In this document: positions 1-9,008 of the stretch, piece by piece
Position numbering within the stretch: position 1 is the stretch's first letter
Layout: every line of letters starts with the position of its first letter
Assembly: GCA_034667525.1 (NCBI GenBank)
Contig: JAXDJO010000018.1
Location: 1-64,000, forward strand
Length of the DNA: 64,000 bases
Direction of reading: 5' to 3'
Source of the DNA: DATAPE01 sp034667525
Lineage (GTDB): Bacteria > Actinomycetota > CADDZG01 > WHSQ01
Program-made: the position numbers and the translations under genes
Notes under the pieces: generated by a model
Told to the model about the DNA's origin: nothing
Databases searched by the model: none
Seen by the model: only the letters and a program-made list of their open reading frames with translations

Positions 1-93
1 CGTGGATTGTTGGCTAACACTGACTACTTCAGTGTGAAGCGCATCGAGGGAGAGAAGGAGAACGACAGAGGCGCTCTCTGGCAGAGGGTCTAG
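1..93 (+). CDS. C-terminal end of a gene cut by the window edge (unrecognised)
   Basis: Frame 1 is open from the first base to a TAG at 91-93 and encodes 30 residues rich in charged amino acids (around IEGEKENDRG). A strong hairpin begins 17 bases after the stop, which fits the end of a transcription unit. I do not recognise the fragment and it may be a chance open frame. Confidence 0.25.
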   Translation, partial: RGLLANTDYFSVKRIEGEKENDRGALWQRV

Positions 94-109
94 TTTTAGA
101 CCGTTCTGT

Positions 110-147
110 AGCAGAGGATGGGGCAAACGAGAGCCCATCCGTCTGCT
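110..147 (+). terminator. Strong hairpin, possible intrinsic terminator
   Basis: Arms AGCAGA-GGATGGG (110-122) and CCCATCC-G-TCTGCT (134-147) pair over about 13 base pairs with one bulged G; the loop is 123-133. A smaller hairpin GGTCTA-GTTT-TAGACC precedes it near 88-103. There is no clear T-tract, so termination is inferred from position just behind the partial gene. Confidence 0.4.
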
Positions 148-1377
148 GCGGTCCGGGGTCCGACCAGGATGCGACTCCGGCTTGGGCGTGCCACCGACCA
201 ACGCGACTGCCCCGAAGGGCGGATCATCACTCTCTGGAGGAAGACAAGAGATGAGCAGAAGACGGGGTGTGTGCGTGGGCCACCGACGCGCCGATGAGCG
301 TCGCTCGATTCCCAGCGGCCCAGACTGGATCGACCGAAGCGGGGTTGCTGTCAGGCCCGATCGCCTAACGAGTGCAGCCCTGGCCGAGGAGTTCAGGCTG
401 GCGACGTGGCTCGGGGCTATGGTCGAGCACGAGAGATTGCGGCGGCCCCGATAGGGAGGCCGGGATTAGCGTGTAGCTAGCCGCCCAGCCTGGTCCCTGA
501 TGCCGACAATTCTTTTAGCCCTTCCCCAAGAGTGAGCGACCCTCGTTTGCGGGACCACAAGGCAGAGCCCTGTTGCGAGCCGTATGGACGGAGGGGCAAC
601 GACATCTTCTAGTCCAGAAAGTCGAGATCGTTTATGCATGATGCGAGGTTTCAGCCACGCCACCATGCGCCGGCTCCACTCACTCTTTACGCGTGACGAG
701 AAAGAGTGGGCGCGGGTCTGGCCCCGCCATCCCATCCCGTCCATGATAGTTCTGTCGAACTTCTACCTCGGCAGATGCAGGCGCTGGCCGCTGCCGCCAT
801 GGTCACCACCGATTGGGTCAGTCTCCACGGTCGCAGGTTCGGTCCTGCTTCCGGATATCAGATCCCGTTCGAGAGCGAGGCGGTCAGAACAATGGCGAGC
901 ACGCATCAAGGCGATGACGTACCTATGCAGTGCCCTATCGATCGCTTCGGATTCCATGCGGACCTATTCGACCTAAGGAGACGGGTTCCCCATAGAGAGC
1001 TATACGTAGTGCATGGCCTCATCAATTGGACAAAGAAGAGCTTGAACGCTTCAACCTTCGCGAATGAGGGCCGTCGCAGCGAGGGGTGAGAGCGCGGTGC
1101 GCTGGGTTACATGCTGTGCCCGGCTCCGGGGAAACGGAAGGTGGTCTTCGCGCCAAGGAGCGAACTACTGGGATCTGTGACTCTCGAGGTTGGCCCCAAG
1201 CTGTTGGGTGTGATTGGTTGCCCCCACGTCAGTCGACGTCGCGTCGGTGGCGTGATGGACTGATTGAACTTAGGACACCCCCGGTTGTGACCATGCAAGA
1301 GAACAGGATCTCCACGCCGTCATCGGTGACTATGACTCCATGTAAGTCCGGCAGCCAGGTCAGTTTGTGTGCGTTGT
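148..1377. other. 1.2 kb stretch without a recognisable gene
   Basis: Several overlapping open frames exist on both strands but none shows family motifs or consistent coding character. The best candidate is an ATG at 251 behind a good ribosome-binding site (GGAGGAAG at about 235-242), giving 67 arginine-rich residues ending at 454. A plus-strand frame from 706 to 1089 contains a passage (VTTDWVSLHGRRFGP onward) that could be a gene relic. I assign no function. Confidence 0.3.
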
Positions 1378-2736
1378 CTAGGGGACGGCCCTGTAGAGCC
1401 GCCACCGCTCGGGGATCCCCTTCAGGTTACGTGCCCCGACGTCTTCGAACGCCAAGCCTGATCCAGCAACCAGATCTCTTACGGTTTGCGAGACGAGGAC
1501 CTCGGACGGCGCGGCAAGCCCGCCCACACGTGCGCCGATGTTCACGGCGATCCCTCCGATCTTCCCATCGAGGGCTTGGATCTCGCCCGTGTGGATTCCG
1601 GCCCGGATCCGAAGCCCGATCGATTCCACAGCCTGAACCAATGCTTGCGCGCAGCGGACAGCGCGCGCGGGGCCGTCGAAAGACGCGAAGAAGCCGTCGC
1701 CAGCTGTGTCGATTTCATGCCCCCGGTAGCGGGCCAGGAGCGCCCGGACCGTGCGGTGATGCTTGTCGACGAGTTCCGTCCAGCGGCGGTCGCCGAGCCG
1801 CGATGCCGTTTCGGTCGAGCCGACGATGTCTGTGAACAGGACGGTGGTCAGGACGCGGTCGAAATCTGCTTCCTCTTCAGTCACCGAAGAGAGGAACGAC
1901 TCGATCTCGCTTACCAGTGGCTCCGGTTCCTCCGCCCAGACGACCACAGCCGCCCCTGGGATTCCCACGACGCGGGAACCGGGGACGCGCTGGGCGAGAT
2001 AGCGGGCATGCTCTTCGCCTGTATGTCCACTCGTGTCCGCGCGATAGAAGAGGAGCGTCGGCGAGCTCACTGCTGACAGAATGTCCCTGACGTCTGTCTC
2101 GTACCACATGCGGCTGAAAGCGGCAGCCGCCCCCGGCGTGGCTGCGAAACGCGCATTTCGCGCTTGCCAGCGTTTGAATTCTGGATCGCGGGGAGCGTCT
2201 TCAGGACGATCACCGAAGCCGAAGGTGGCCATCTTCTCCTCGTCGCCCCAGGCTTTGACCATCTCCGCAGTGTCAGTCTCTTCCTCCTCTTCGTCCGACC
2301 CCCATGGATATCCAGCAACTCGTCGCCCGAGAATCTCCGGATCGGTGCAGACCGCGATGGTCCGTTCCGGATAGCTCGCCGCAAAAAAGAACGCTGAAGG
2401 CGCGCCGCCGGTACCCCACCCGAACAGCGCAGCACGCTCCACACCAGCAGCGTCCATCACCGCGCGCACGTCGTCCATTCGCGCACCGATATCCGGAGGT
2501 CGATCAAACCGGTCAGACATCCCCGTCCCGCGTTTGTCGAACACGAGGACTCGCAGATGTCGCGCGAGCCGCTTCATGAACTGCGTATAACGCGGTAGCT
2601 CCCAGTACACCTCCAGATGTGAGATCCAGCCGCTGATCACCACCAATGTGACAGGACCTTCGCCAAAATCCTGGTAGGCGATATACGCGCCATCGACGGT
2701 CTGCGCCCACCGAGTCCTCGGGATCACGTGGGACAT
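1378..2736 (-). CDS. Alpha/beta-hydrolase-like sensor fused to class III adenylate/guanylate cyclase
   Basis: 452 residues from the ATG at 2736; an upstream in-frame ATG at 2796 is less family-like. Residues 1-285 have an alpha/beta hydrolase fold pattern (FDKRGTGMSD at 66-75). Residues 290-450 form a class III nucleotide cyclase: metal aspartates D303 (FTDIVGST) and D347 (GDGFF), transition-state pair N399 and R403 (NIGAR). The product is expected to make cAMP, less likely cGMP, in the cytoplasm. The hydrolase half lacks its nucleophile: the elbow reads GWGTGG (Gly108 where Ser is expected), and the usual G-x-D-H-x-P-W motif reads GAAVVVW (261-267), so the histidine is missing too. It is probably a binding or regulatory domain, not an enzyme. 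Transcribed alone, with no obvious partner nearby. Confidence 0.85.
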   Translation of the reverse strand: MSHVIPRTRWAQTVDGAYIAYQDFGEGPVTLVVISGWISHLEVYWELPRYTQFMKRLARHLRVLVFDKRGTGMSDRFDRPPDIGARMDDVRAVMDAAGVERAALFGWGTGGAPSAFFFAASYPERTIAVCTDPEILGRRVAGYPWGSDEEEEETDTAEMVKAWGDEEKMATFGFGDRPEDAPRDPEFKRWQARNARFAATPGAAAAFSRMWYETDVRDILSAVSSPTLLFYRADTSGHTGEEHARYLAQRVPGSRVVGIPGAAVVVWAEEPEPLVSEIESFLSSVTEEEADFDRVLTTVLFTDIVGSTETASRLGDRRWTELVDKHHRTVRALLARYRGHEIDTAGDGFFASFDGPARAVRCAQALVQAVESIGLRIRAGIHTGEIQALDGKIGGIAVNIGARVGGLAAPSEVLVSQTVRDLVAGSGLAFEDVGARNLKGIPERWRLYRAVP

Positions 2737-2862
2737 CGTCACCCGATTGGCGTGGGTGCGCAAACGAGAGCACAGTCGCATGCCACCCAGGCACATGCTG
2801 TGGCGAATCCCATCCAGGTTATCGATTTCCCACCGGCCTTCTGGGGTTCTGATTTCACCCGT

Positions 2863-3114
2863 TCAACAGTCCGGTCGGCACCGATAGCAGGTCCAATGTG
2901 GACGACCACCCATCGGTCTTCTGACATAGACCATCCTGGCTATGAAACGCACGGTGTGGCATTTGGAACACCGGCGCAAGGGCAACAAACGGGGGGGCTG
3001 GGTTCGCTCGTAATATGGGACAAACGGGTGCTCGTGCATTTCTCCGTAGCCGATGTGCTCGCCGCACACCGGGCAACCCCAACTATCATCATCAATCTCG
3101 GCTCCATGTTCCAT
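2863..3114 (-). CDS. Small zinc-binding protein with three CxxC knuckles and HEH (paralogue A)
   Basis: 83 residues. Putative metal ligands are C14-x2-C17, H27-x-H29, C49-x2-C52 and C76-x2-C79, which could build two zinc sites. The stretch YVRRPMGG at 63-70 followed by W74 and the last CxxC is shared with the protein encoded at 53399-53653, where the spacing of the last two knuckles and of HEHP is the same. No signal peptide or membrane segment, so it is probably cytoplasmic. I know no named family for it. Role unknown; nucleic-acid or protein binding are the usual jobs of such small zinc ribbons. The start has only a weak ribosome-binding site (AAGAGA), but the shared architecture makes the gene convincing. 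Confidence 0.7.
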   Translation of the reverse strand: MEHGAEIDDDSWGCPVCGEHIGYGEMHEHPFVPYYERTQPPRLLPLRRCSKCHTVRFIARMVYVRRPMGGRPHWTCYRCRPDC

Positions 3115-3202
3115 ATATGAACCAACTATCTCTTGTCGCGTGCCGGTTGACTATCGGCACCTGTACGTACCACCGAACGATCCATCCTCAAAGCCCCTGA
3201 AT

Positions 3203-4498
3203 CTAGAGGGCGGAAAATCCGTTCAACCAGTACTGATTGATGAGTCCTTGGGACGACTCCACTACCCCGCTCCCATCAGCACCCAGCGGTTGCTTGGTGG
3301 AGGTGGGATCCTCGTGCTGGTTCTGATTGGGTATCGCCCATTGCGCGTAGGCATTGGGGTTGAAGGTGAGGCTGCTCAGGGAACCCTCCCACACGAAGAG
3401 ACCGCTCTTGGGACTCTCTGCGATCACATATGCACGGTTCTGCGCGGGGGCCAGAAGAAGGACCTGACGGGAGGCATTCTGCTTCTTGTAGCTGACCGTC
3501 GTAGCCGTCCATGCCCCGTTGGGATCGCGGTGCACGACAACGATCATCGGATCGAGGGGGTTGGTGGAATTCTGGCTCATCAGCTTGACCGCCGCGTAGA
3601 CGTCGTCACCGTTGGTCTTTAGGCTGATGTGGTAATTGGCACAGGCCGTTGTAGTAGCGGTGGGACACCCACCCACTCCGTTGCCGTAGACGGTCTCGAT
3701 GTTCCAGGCAGATGATAGAGGTGCGGAATCATTGCGCCACGCGAACATGTAGCGCTCGGTGATGGTGTCGTCCCACAGCACCCCCACCTTGAAACCGCTC
3801 GATCCCGTTCCGAACGAGGCAACCACGGATGTGTCATTACTGGCAATAGACGACCAAGGGATGTTCGAGTAAGAAAAGGAAGTACTCCCTGGTTGGGTAT
3901 GGCCCACGATGATGTGACCCCCCGTCTCGTAGGTGGTCCAGAGGCGACCCTGACTATCGAGGGTGATGGTCAGATTCCTCGGATTGTCTGTGGTGATCTT
4001 GGTCGGCCCAGATTGCCGGTTCCAGCCTCCCCCCGATCCATATCCATAGACGTACAGCTCGCTGACGCGAGGGTTGCCCGTGAGCGACTTGCTGTCTCTG
4101 AGCGCAACGTAAAGCTTGGAATGCGCGGAGTCATAAAGAACATCGGCTTTCATCCAGGGATCTGATTGCGGCAGCTTAGTGATTTGTTGCCACTGATTGT
4201 TGTTCAAGCGATAGAGGAACACTCCCGCAACTGGGTTGTCGGTTCCAAGCACAGCCCACCAAGTACCGTCCGGGGTATAGAAGAGCTTGCTCTCGGCTTC
4301 CATACCGGTGCCGTTCTGGGCGGACGCAGCCGCGCTGCTGCTGGCTGTTGCTGGCCCGTAGGTAAAATTAGCTTGTCCTGACGCACCGGACAGAGCGAAT
4401 GCGCTGCTCGAGGCGCAGAGACAAGACAGCACACCAACGACAAACACAGTGAGGTGAGATCGACCCTTACGTTGGGCGAGTCCAAGCGAGGTTCGCAT
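3203..4498 (-). CDS. Secreted protein, propeller/sialidase-like, function unknown
   Basis: 431 residues. The N-terminus has a Sec signal peptide: RKGRS, then a hydrophobic core (LTVFVVGVLSCLCA) and a likely cleavage after AFA near residue 35. The mature part is rich in Ser, Thr, Asn, Trp and Tyr, with repeated strand-like segments such as KLYVALRD, RLWTTYETGG and DVYAAVKL spaced about 50-60 residues, as in beta-propellers of the sialidase or BNR type. No catalytic motif recognised. Start ATG at 4498 has AAGGATC just upstream. Exported; may bind surface glycans or proteins. It stands alone between the zinc protein and an IS relic. Confidence 0.7.
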   Translation of the reverse strand: MRTSLGLAQRKGRSHLTVFVVGVLSCLCASSSAFALSGASGQANFTYGPATASSSAAASAQNGTGMEAESKLFYTPDGTWWAVLGTDNPVAGVFLYRLNNNQWQQITKLPQSDPWMKADVLYDSAHSKLYVALRDSKSLTGNPRVSELYVYGYGSGGGWNRQSGPTKITTDNPRNLTITLDSQGRLWTTYETGGHIIVGHTQPGSTSFSYSNIPWSSIASNDTSVVASFGTGSSGFKVGVLWDDTITERYMFAWRNDSAPLSSAWNIETVYGNGVGGCPTATTTACANYHISLKTNGDDVYAAVKLMSQNSTNPLDPMIVVVHRDPNGAWTATTVSYKKQNASRQVLLLAPAQNRAYVIAESPKSGLFVWEGSLSSLTFNPNAYAQWAIPNQNQHEDPTSTKQPLGADGSGVVESSQGLINQYWLNGFSAL

Positions 4499-4839
4499 GT
4501 GATCCTTCGGATTGGCAAACAGGTGGGCGTGCTCGCCTTTAACATTCCCTGCATCTTCATTATCAATCTAGGCCGCGCGGCGTATAACTTGCGTACGCAC
4601 TGGCTACGGTTCTTCTTGAGGATATGGGTACCCCTTTACCCAATCCATTACGAAGCGGTTATCTGACGGTTCCTGTCGATCTGTCGGCGATGGACCCACT
4701 ACTGGATGATTCCCAAGACGAGGTCGATCCGCGCAGGGAACCGGAGCACCTAGTCCCAACTTGCTTACGAAATCACCCGGTTGGGCCATGGCGAGCAATA
4801 GGGAAGATAGGCTCGCTGACGCCACGGGCTGTGCGGACC
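4499..4839. other. Intergenic region, no gene seen
   Basis: Holds the promoter side of the secreted protein gene on the minus strand and, further on, sequence leading into the transposase relic. Open frames here (for example plus 4454-4666) have no family character. I see no clear promoter or terminator. Confidence 0.3.
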
Positions 4840-5232
4840 CCGGCGGGCTTGCCGTCGGTTGGTCCATCGGCATCCCCGACTCGGCCCTGGTGACCAATGC
4901 GTTGGGCATGGCCATCAGCTCACGCAACCCTGATGCGGGAGCACTGGCACATTCCGATCAAGGCACGCAGTTCACCTTGTGGGCGTTCACCTACCGGGCC
5001 AAGGCTTCTGAGTTGGTGCCGTCCATGGGCTCCATCGGTGACCGCTACGACAGCGCCATGATCGAATCGTTAGGAGGCGCGGATGAACGTCGAGCTTTTG
5101 GACCGGCAACCTGGATGACCAGGGGTCGTACTAGCAAATGCGATCTTCAAATATGTCGAGGTCTTCCACAGCCGTCTAGGTCCAGATCGTGGCAAGAGGA
5201 ATCCAGTTATCGGACTCCACGAAAGCCGGGGA
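4840..5232 (+). mobile_element. IS3-family transposase (OrfB, rve domain) relic
   Basis: The translation contains landmarks of the IS3-type integrase core: VGWSI, LVTNALGMAI, HSDQGTQFT (second catalytic Asp) and GSIGDRYDSAMIESL (catalytic Glu). After about 5075 the family sequence continues only in another frame (MNVELLDRQ, then LANAIFKYVEVFHSR), with an internal stop. The N-terminal half of OrfB, OrfA and both terminal inverted repeats are not visible. This is an inactive fragment; its presence shows past insertion-sequence activity next to the 5414 gene. Confidence 0.8.
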
Positions 5233-5413
5233 AGACTAGAGTGTCCAGGAGAGCCGGGTCAACCTCAGGCCAGGTGATGTGATTACGGGATGTTGCCATC
5301 TGCTGAATCTGGGTGTGCACTTGTACCGGAACCCTGGACATCGATGGCAGTCTGTTGGCAAGGTCATGCCGAGGCTTGGATGTGGAATGACTTACTCGAA
5401 AGAGGCATGAGTT

Positions 5414-6724
5414 ATGAAAAAGAGGTTCTCCTTGCTCTCAGCTCTAGGTCTCCTCCTAACGCTGGGCAGTTCAGCGTCTGCGGCGGCGCAGCCTACAATC
5501 GTTCGAGTCAGCGCCAGCGAAACAGGCGAGCAGGCTGACGGCGACAGCGGCGGAGGCTCGATCTCGGGTACGGGCCGCTGGGTGGCGTTCGCTTCGGCTG
5601 CCAGCAACTTAGTTCCTAATGACACCAATGGCTGCTCCGACATCTTCGTGCGCGACCTCACTACGAACACGATCGAGCTGGTCAGCACCAACAGCTCCGG
5701 CAACGAGGGCAACCTTCCCAGCTCCACACCTGTCATCTCTGCAGATGGTCGTTGGGTTGCTTTCTCTTCTTATGCGAACAACCTCACCACGGGGGACCGC
5801 AACGGCGAACCCGACATCTTCGTCCGTGACCTCACTACGGGCGAGACCAAGATCGTCAGCGTCAGCAGCTCGGGTGAGCTTGGGAACAATCGCAGCCTGT
5901 TCCCTTCGATCAGTGGCGACGGAAGTCGGATAGCGTTCCAGTCCAACGCCTCCAATCTGGTATCCGGTGACAGCAACGATGAGTCAGACGTCTTCGTCCA
6001 CGACCTCTCGACTGGTGGGACTGAACTGGTGAGCCTAAGCACCTCCGGGATTCAGGCCGACACACTTCACGATCGGGGGAGCAGCGACGCTTCGATCTCT
6101 GCGAACGGTCGCGCGGTTGCTTTTGTATCGCCCGCCCACAACCTCACGCCGAACGATGTGAACCACAGCTCCGACGTGTTCGTGCGGGACCTGCTCACCC
6201 ACAAGACCGTGTTGGCCAGCGTGAGTAGCTCCGGCGGGCAGGGCACCGGGGGCTTCGCGGCCGCACCTTCCCTCTCGCCGGGGGGCCGACGAGTGGTGTT
6301 CGAGTCCAACGATGAAGGTCTCGTCGACGGTGACACCACCGGCTTATATGCCGAGGATATCTTTCTGCATGATCTTCGCAATGCGACAACCCAGCTCGTT
6401 AGCGTAAGCAGCTCAGGCGAACAAGGAAACAATTTCAGCGATCAACCATCGATCCGGCGAGACCTAGTGCTGTTTCAGTCTGCCGCCAGCAATCTGGTCG
6501 CCAATGACACGAACACCGGCCGCAACGTCTTCGTTCATGACCTCTCGACCGGCCAGACACGAGCGATCGACGTGGGTTCTTCGGGAGAGCTAGCGTCATT
6601 TAGCTTCGACCCGTCGATGTCCGCCGACGGAAGCCACGTAGCGTTTACGTCTTACGACGGTGATCTCGTCCCGGTTGACTCCAACGGCTACTACGACGTC
6701 TTTGTAAGCAAACCATCGTCCTAA
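5414..6724 (+). CDS. Secreted PD40/WD40-like beta-propeller protein
   Basis: 436 residues with a typical Sec signal peptide (MKKRFSLLSALGLLLTL, cleavage likely after SASA near 23). The mature protein is built from about seven repeats of roughly 55 residues, each with a version of ISADGRWVAF, ASNLVPNDTN, DIFVRDL and VSVSSSGE. This is the TolB-like PD40 pattern and should fold as a propeller. No enzymatic residues or anchor are evident; it is probably an extracellular binding protein. The start follows AGAGG by about 8 bases. It lies directly behind the IS3 relic but is itself intact. Confidence 0.8.
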   Translation: MKKRFSLLSALGLLLTLGSSASAAAQPTIVRVSASETGEQADGDSGGGSISGTGRWVAFASAASNLVPNDTNGCSDIFVRDLTTNTIELVSTNSSGNEGNLPSSTPVISADGRWVAFSSYANNLTTGDRNGEPDIFVRDLTTGETKIVSVSSSGELGNNRSLFPSISGDGSRIAFQSNASNLVSGDSNDESDVFVHDLSTGGTELVSLSTSGIQADTLHDRGSSDASISANGRAVAFVSPAHNLTPNDVNHSSDVFVRDLLTHKTVLASVSSSGGQGTGGFAAAPSLSPGGRRVVFESNDEGLVDGDTTGLYAEDIFLHDLRNATTQLVSVSSSGEQGNNFSDQPSIRRDLVLFQSAASNLVANDTNTGRNVFVHDLSTGQTRAIDVGSSGELASFSFDPSMSADGSHVAFTSYDGDLVPVDSNGYYDVFVSKPSS

Positions 6725-6986
6725 TGTCAGGGAGTCGCTGAAACGGGCGACCACGAGAGCGGGACTAGGGGAGGCTGATGAGTTTCAGCCAAGGGTGGTG
6801 AGAATGAGAGCCAGAAGATTTGGCTCTCTGTGCCTGTCTCCCTGTAGAAGTCGCCGGTCCTCCAGGCTCGCTAAGCGCGTGTACTTGCCGAGGGGATCAT
6901 TGCGGGCCCTTTCGAGATTCGTGAACTAGCAGTACGGTGGCCCGGCTGGGAGGGTCGGGGTTGGTCTATTGGAATCGGGGGATTCA

Positions 6987-7442
6987 ATGAAAAGGATGCT
7001 CATAGCATTGCCCGTCGTCGTGCTCCTAGGGGTGCTGGTCCCCTCGGCGTCGGCAGGAACCAGCAGGCAACTCGTCAATTTCCGTACGACGGTGCGGGCT
7101 TGCTCAGGAGAGCGAGTACGTCTTTCCGGCCAGGTCCTATTGATCGACAACTTCTTCAGGGGCCAGGACGGCCGGATCCATGACAACTTCACCTTGGTCC
7201 CACGGCAGGTCACAGGCACCAGCGCGACTGGCGTGACATATCACGCGGTTGGCGGCCTGCGAGAGACCTTCCACAGGATCCGCGGTGGATCGTTAACCGA
7301 CACTTTTACGACGCAATTCATTGTCGTCAGCGAGAATGGGGACGGGAATCTTCTGATCGTAGAGACGCTCCATATCACCATCTCAGCCAATGGAGACCTG
7401 ACCGCGGCGTTCGATCATTTCCAAGCGAGGTGCGTCGGCTAG
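6987..7442 (+). CDS. Small secreted protein, unknown
   Basis: 151 residues from ATG 6987, chosen over the ATG at 6969 because a GGGGG ribosome-binding stretch sits 6-9 bases ahead and the signal peptide (MKRMLIALPVVVLLGVL, cleavage after ASA near 22) then starts correctly. The mature part has alternating strand-like segments with DNFTLVPRQVTGTSATG and TFHRIRGGSLTDTFTTQF, and two cysteines (near the start and end) that could form a disulphide. It resembles small exported beta-barrel or sandwich proteins of actinobacteria; no function can be assigned. Confidence 0.65.
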   Translation: MKRMLIALPVVVLLGVLVPSASAGTSRQLVNFRTTVRACSGERVRLSGQVLLIDNFFRGQDGRIHDNFTLVPRQVTGTSATGVTYHAVGGLRETFHRIRGGSLTDTFTTQFIVVSENGDGNLLIVETLHITISANGDLTAAFDHFQARCVG

Positions 7443-7996
7443 CCCGACTATCGTCAGCGCCAGCCCCGGCCCCCAGCCAAACGCGGCGGCGCTCACATTG
7501 ATCAACGCAATAACTGTGGTTAGCGGCTATCTTCCGGGTTTCGACATGGTTGCTCCGTGACTCCGAATCCGCTTTTGGCCACATGAGTGACGCATAGGGG
7601 AGAAGGTTCGATTCAAGCTGCTCTGACCGCCAGCGCCACAGCCGGTTCACGCGACGGGGAGGGTAGGTGGGGCTGTGCGTGACCGGAAGACGAAGCTAAG
7701 ACCTGGGGGTCATCGGTAAGCTCGCGGAGCCCGCACAGCCCCTGGTTCAGCTTGCCCACCTTCGGTCTCAAAGACCCTGGTCACAACGGATGGTATTTGG
7801 TGCCAAATCGGGTGGTTTTTCTTCGCGAGACCAGGAGCGGGAAACTAAGGTTCATCGCCCACGCCCGCTCAGGCCAGCCTGGCCAGGGGGTGGCCCTCTT
7901 TGCTATGTACACCACGGACATGGCCAGTCGGGGGCCACGTGGTCGATCACCGACCAGCGGTGCAAACCGAAGCTTCTAAATGATACGGGGTAGCCC
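7443..7996. other. Intergenic region, possible gene relics only
   Basis: No intact gene. A plus-strand frame at 7752-7979 encodes 75 residues (PTFGLKDPGHNGW onward) that might be a relic, but I do not recognise it. The stretch leads into the broken VanY-type peptidase. Confidence 0.3.
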
Positions 7997-8380
7997 AACC
8001 TTGACCCCGATCTCCTCGGTGCCCTGCGCCAAACTGCAACTGATGCCAGGCGCGACGGGGTCGAGCTCTTCGTGGAGTGGCTGGCGTTCCTCGGAGTACC
8101 AGACTCAGCTTCATCGTGCGGCTGTCTCAGAGTATGGATCCCGAGCCGAAGCCGCCCGGTGGGTGGCCACCGCGAAGAGATCTGCTCACGTGCCCGGGGA
8201 CGCGGTCGACATTGCGCACTTCGATGCCACGGCGTGGCTGTCCGAGCACGGCGCCAACTATGGCTGTGCCAGATCTACAGCCACGAACCCTGGCACTACG
8301 AACTGCGCCTCAAAGCCATCGATCACGGTTGCCCTCCCATGTACGCCGACCCTACGCACGATCCAAGGATGCAGAAGTAC
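7997..8380 (+). pseudogene. Frameshifted D-Ala-D-Ala carboxypeptidase, VanY/M15B type
   Basis: Three successive frames give one peptidase: NLDPDLLGALRQ in the first; SGWRSSEYQ, then the zinc-site motif SAHVPGDAVDI and SEHGANYG in the second; LCQIYSHEPWHYEL (the ExWH motif) and DHGCPPMYADP in the third. The shifts lie near 8076 and at 8263-8264, where one base seems missing after TATGG. Family enzymes trim the terminal D-Ala from peptidoglycan stem peptides outside the membrane. The signal peptide and anchor region are not seen, and a TAG at 7991 stops the first frame upstream. Either a true pseudogene or an assembly with indel errors; two shifts and a missing 5' end favour decay. Confidence 0.8.
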
Positions 8381-8454
8381 CAGCACACTGGGGCATCTAC
8401 TGCTGGGGGGTGTGCCCACGATTGCAAGCGCCGCTTTGTTGGAAACCAGCATCC

Positions 8455-8994
8455 TTATCGTGCCGATGTGTACCTGGTCAGCAGGACGCCGTTGTCGAAA
8501 GGTCGTGATTCGGTAAGCGTGAGCGGGATCTCCTTGTGGGTCTCGAACAGTCGGTGCCCGGCTCCGATCAGGACCGGCACGATGAAGATTTCCAGTACGT
8601 CGAGGAGTCTTGCTTGAAGAGGCGATCCGACCAATGTTGCGCTTCCGAGGATGATTACGTCGCTCCCGGGCTTCTGCTTCAGGTCGGCCACCTCGTCGGT
8701 GCTAGAGATCCGGTCCGCAGGACCCCAAGGTAGGTCCGTGGGTGTGTTCGTGACGACTACCTTGGGAGTCTCGTTCATGAAACGCGCGAATGGACTCGTG
8801 TCGAGATCTTGCTGCGGCCAGGACCGCGCGAACTCTTCATAGGTCGTGCGCCCCAAAAGGATTGTGTCGGTATTCTGCATGTCGGCCTGTGCCGCCTCCA
8901 GCATCTCCGGCGCGAAGTACTGGTGCGCCCAACGCTCCGGATGGTCGACCACGCCGTCAAGTGACATCTCGAGGTGCGCCGCGATCTTGCGCAT
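8455..8994 (-). CDS. RibD C-terminal/dihydrofolate-reductase-like protein
   Basis: 179 residues from ATG 8994, preceded by GAAGGAGAAGGA; a GTG at 9012 in the same frame would overlap that site. N-terminal AAHLEMSLDGVV, LLGRTTYEEFA and the GSATLVGSPL segment are typical of the large RibD_C family (DHFR fold, NADPH-dependent reductases of mostly unknown substrate). It follows the related gene at 9009-9593 with a gap of 14 bases, so both are probably co-transcribed, likely a diverged tandem duplication. Not expected to replace housekeeping FolA. Confidence 0.85.
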   Translation of the reverse strand: MRKIAAHLEMSLDGVVDHPERWAHQYFAPEMLEAAQADMQNTDTILLGRTTYEEFARSWPQQDLDTSPFARFMNETPKVVVTNTPTDLPWGPADRISSTDEVADLKQKPGSDVIILGSATLVGSPLQARLLDVLEIFIVPVLIGAGHRLFETHKEIPLTLTESRPFDNGVLLTRYTSAR

Positions 8995-9008
8995 ACGATC
9001 CTTCTCCT

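Noticed and set aside
182..1089. Several overlapping plus-strand frames at the left end
   Set aside because: No recognisable motifs and mutually exclusive; only mentioned as a possible weak gene at 251-454.
5414..6724. Repeats of about 165 bases as a possible tandem DNA repeat
   Set aside because: They are PD40 protein repeats with strong divergence at the DNA level.
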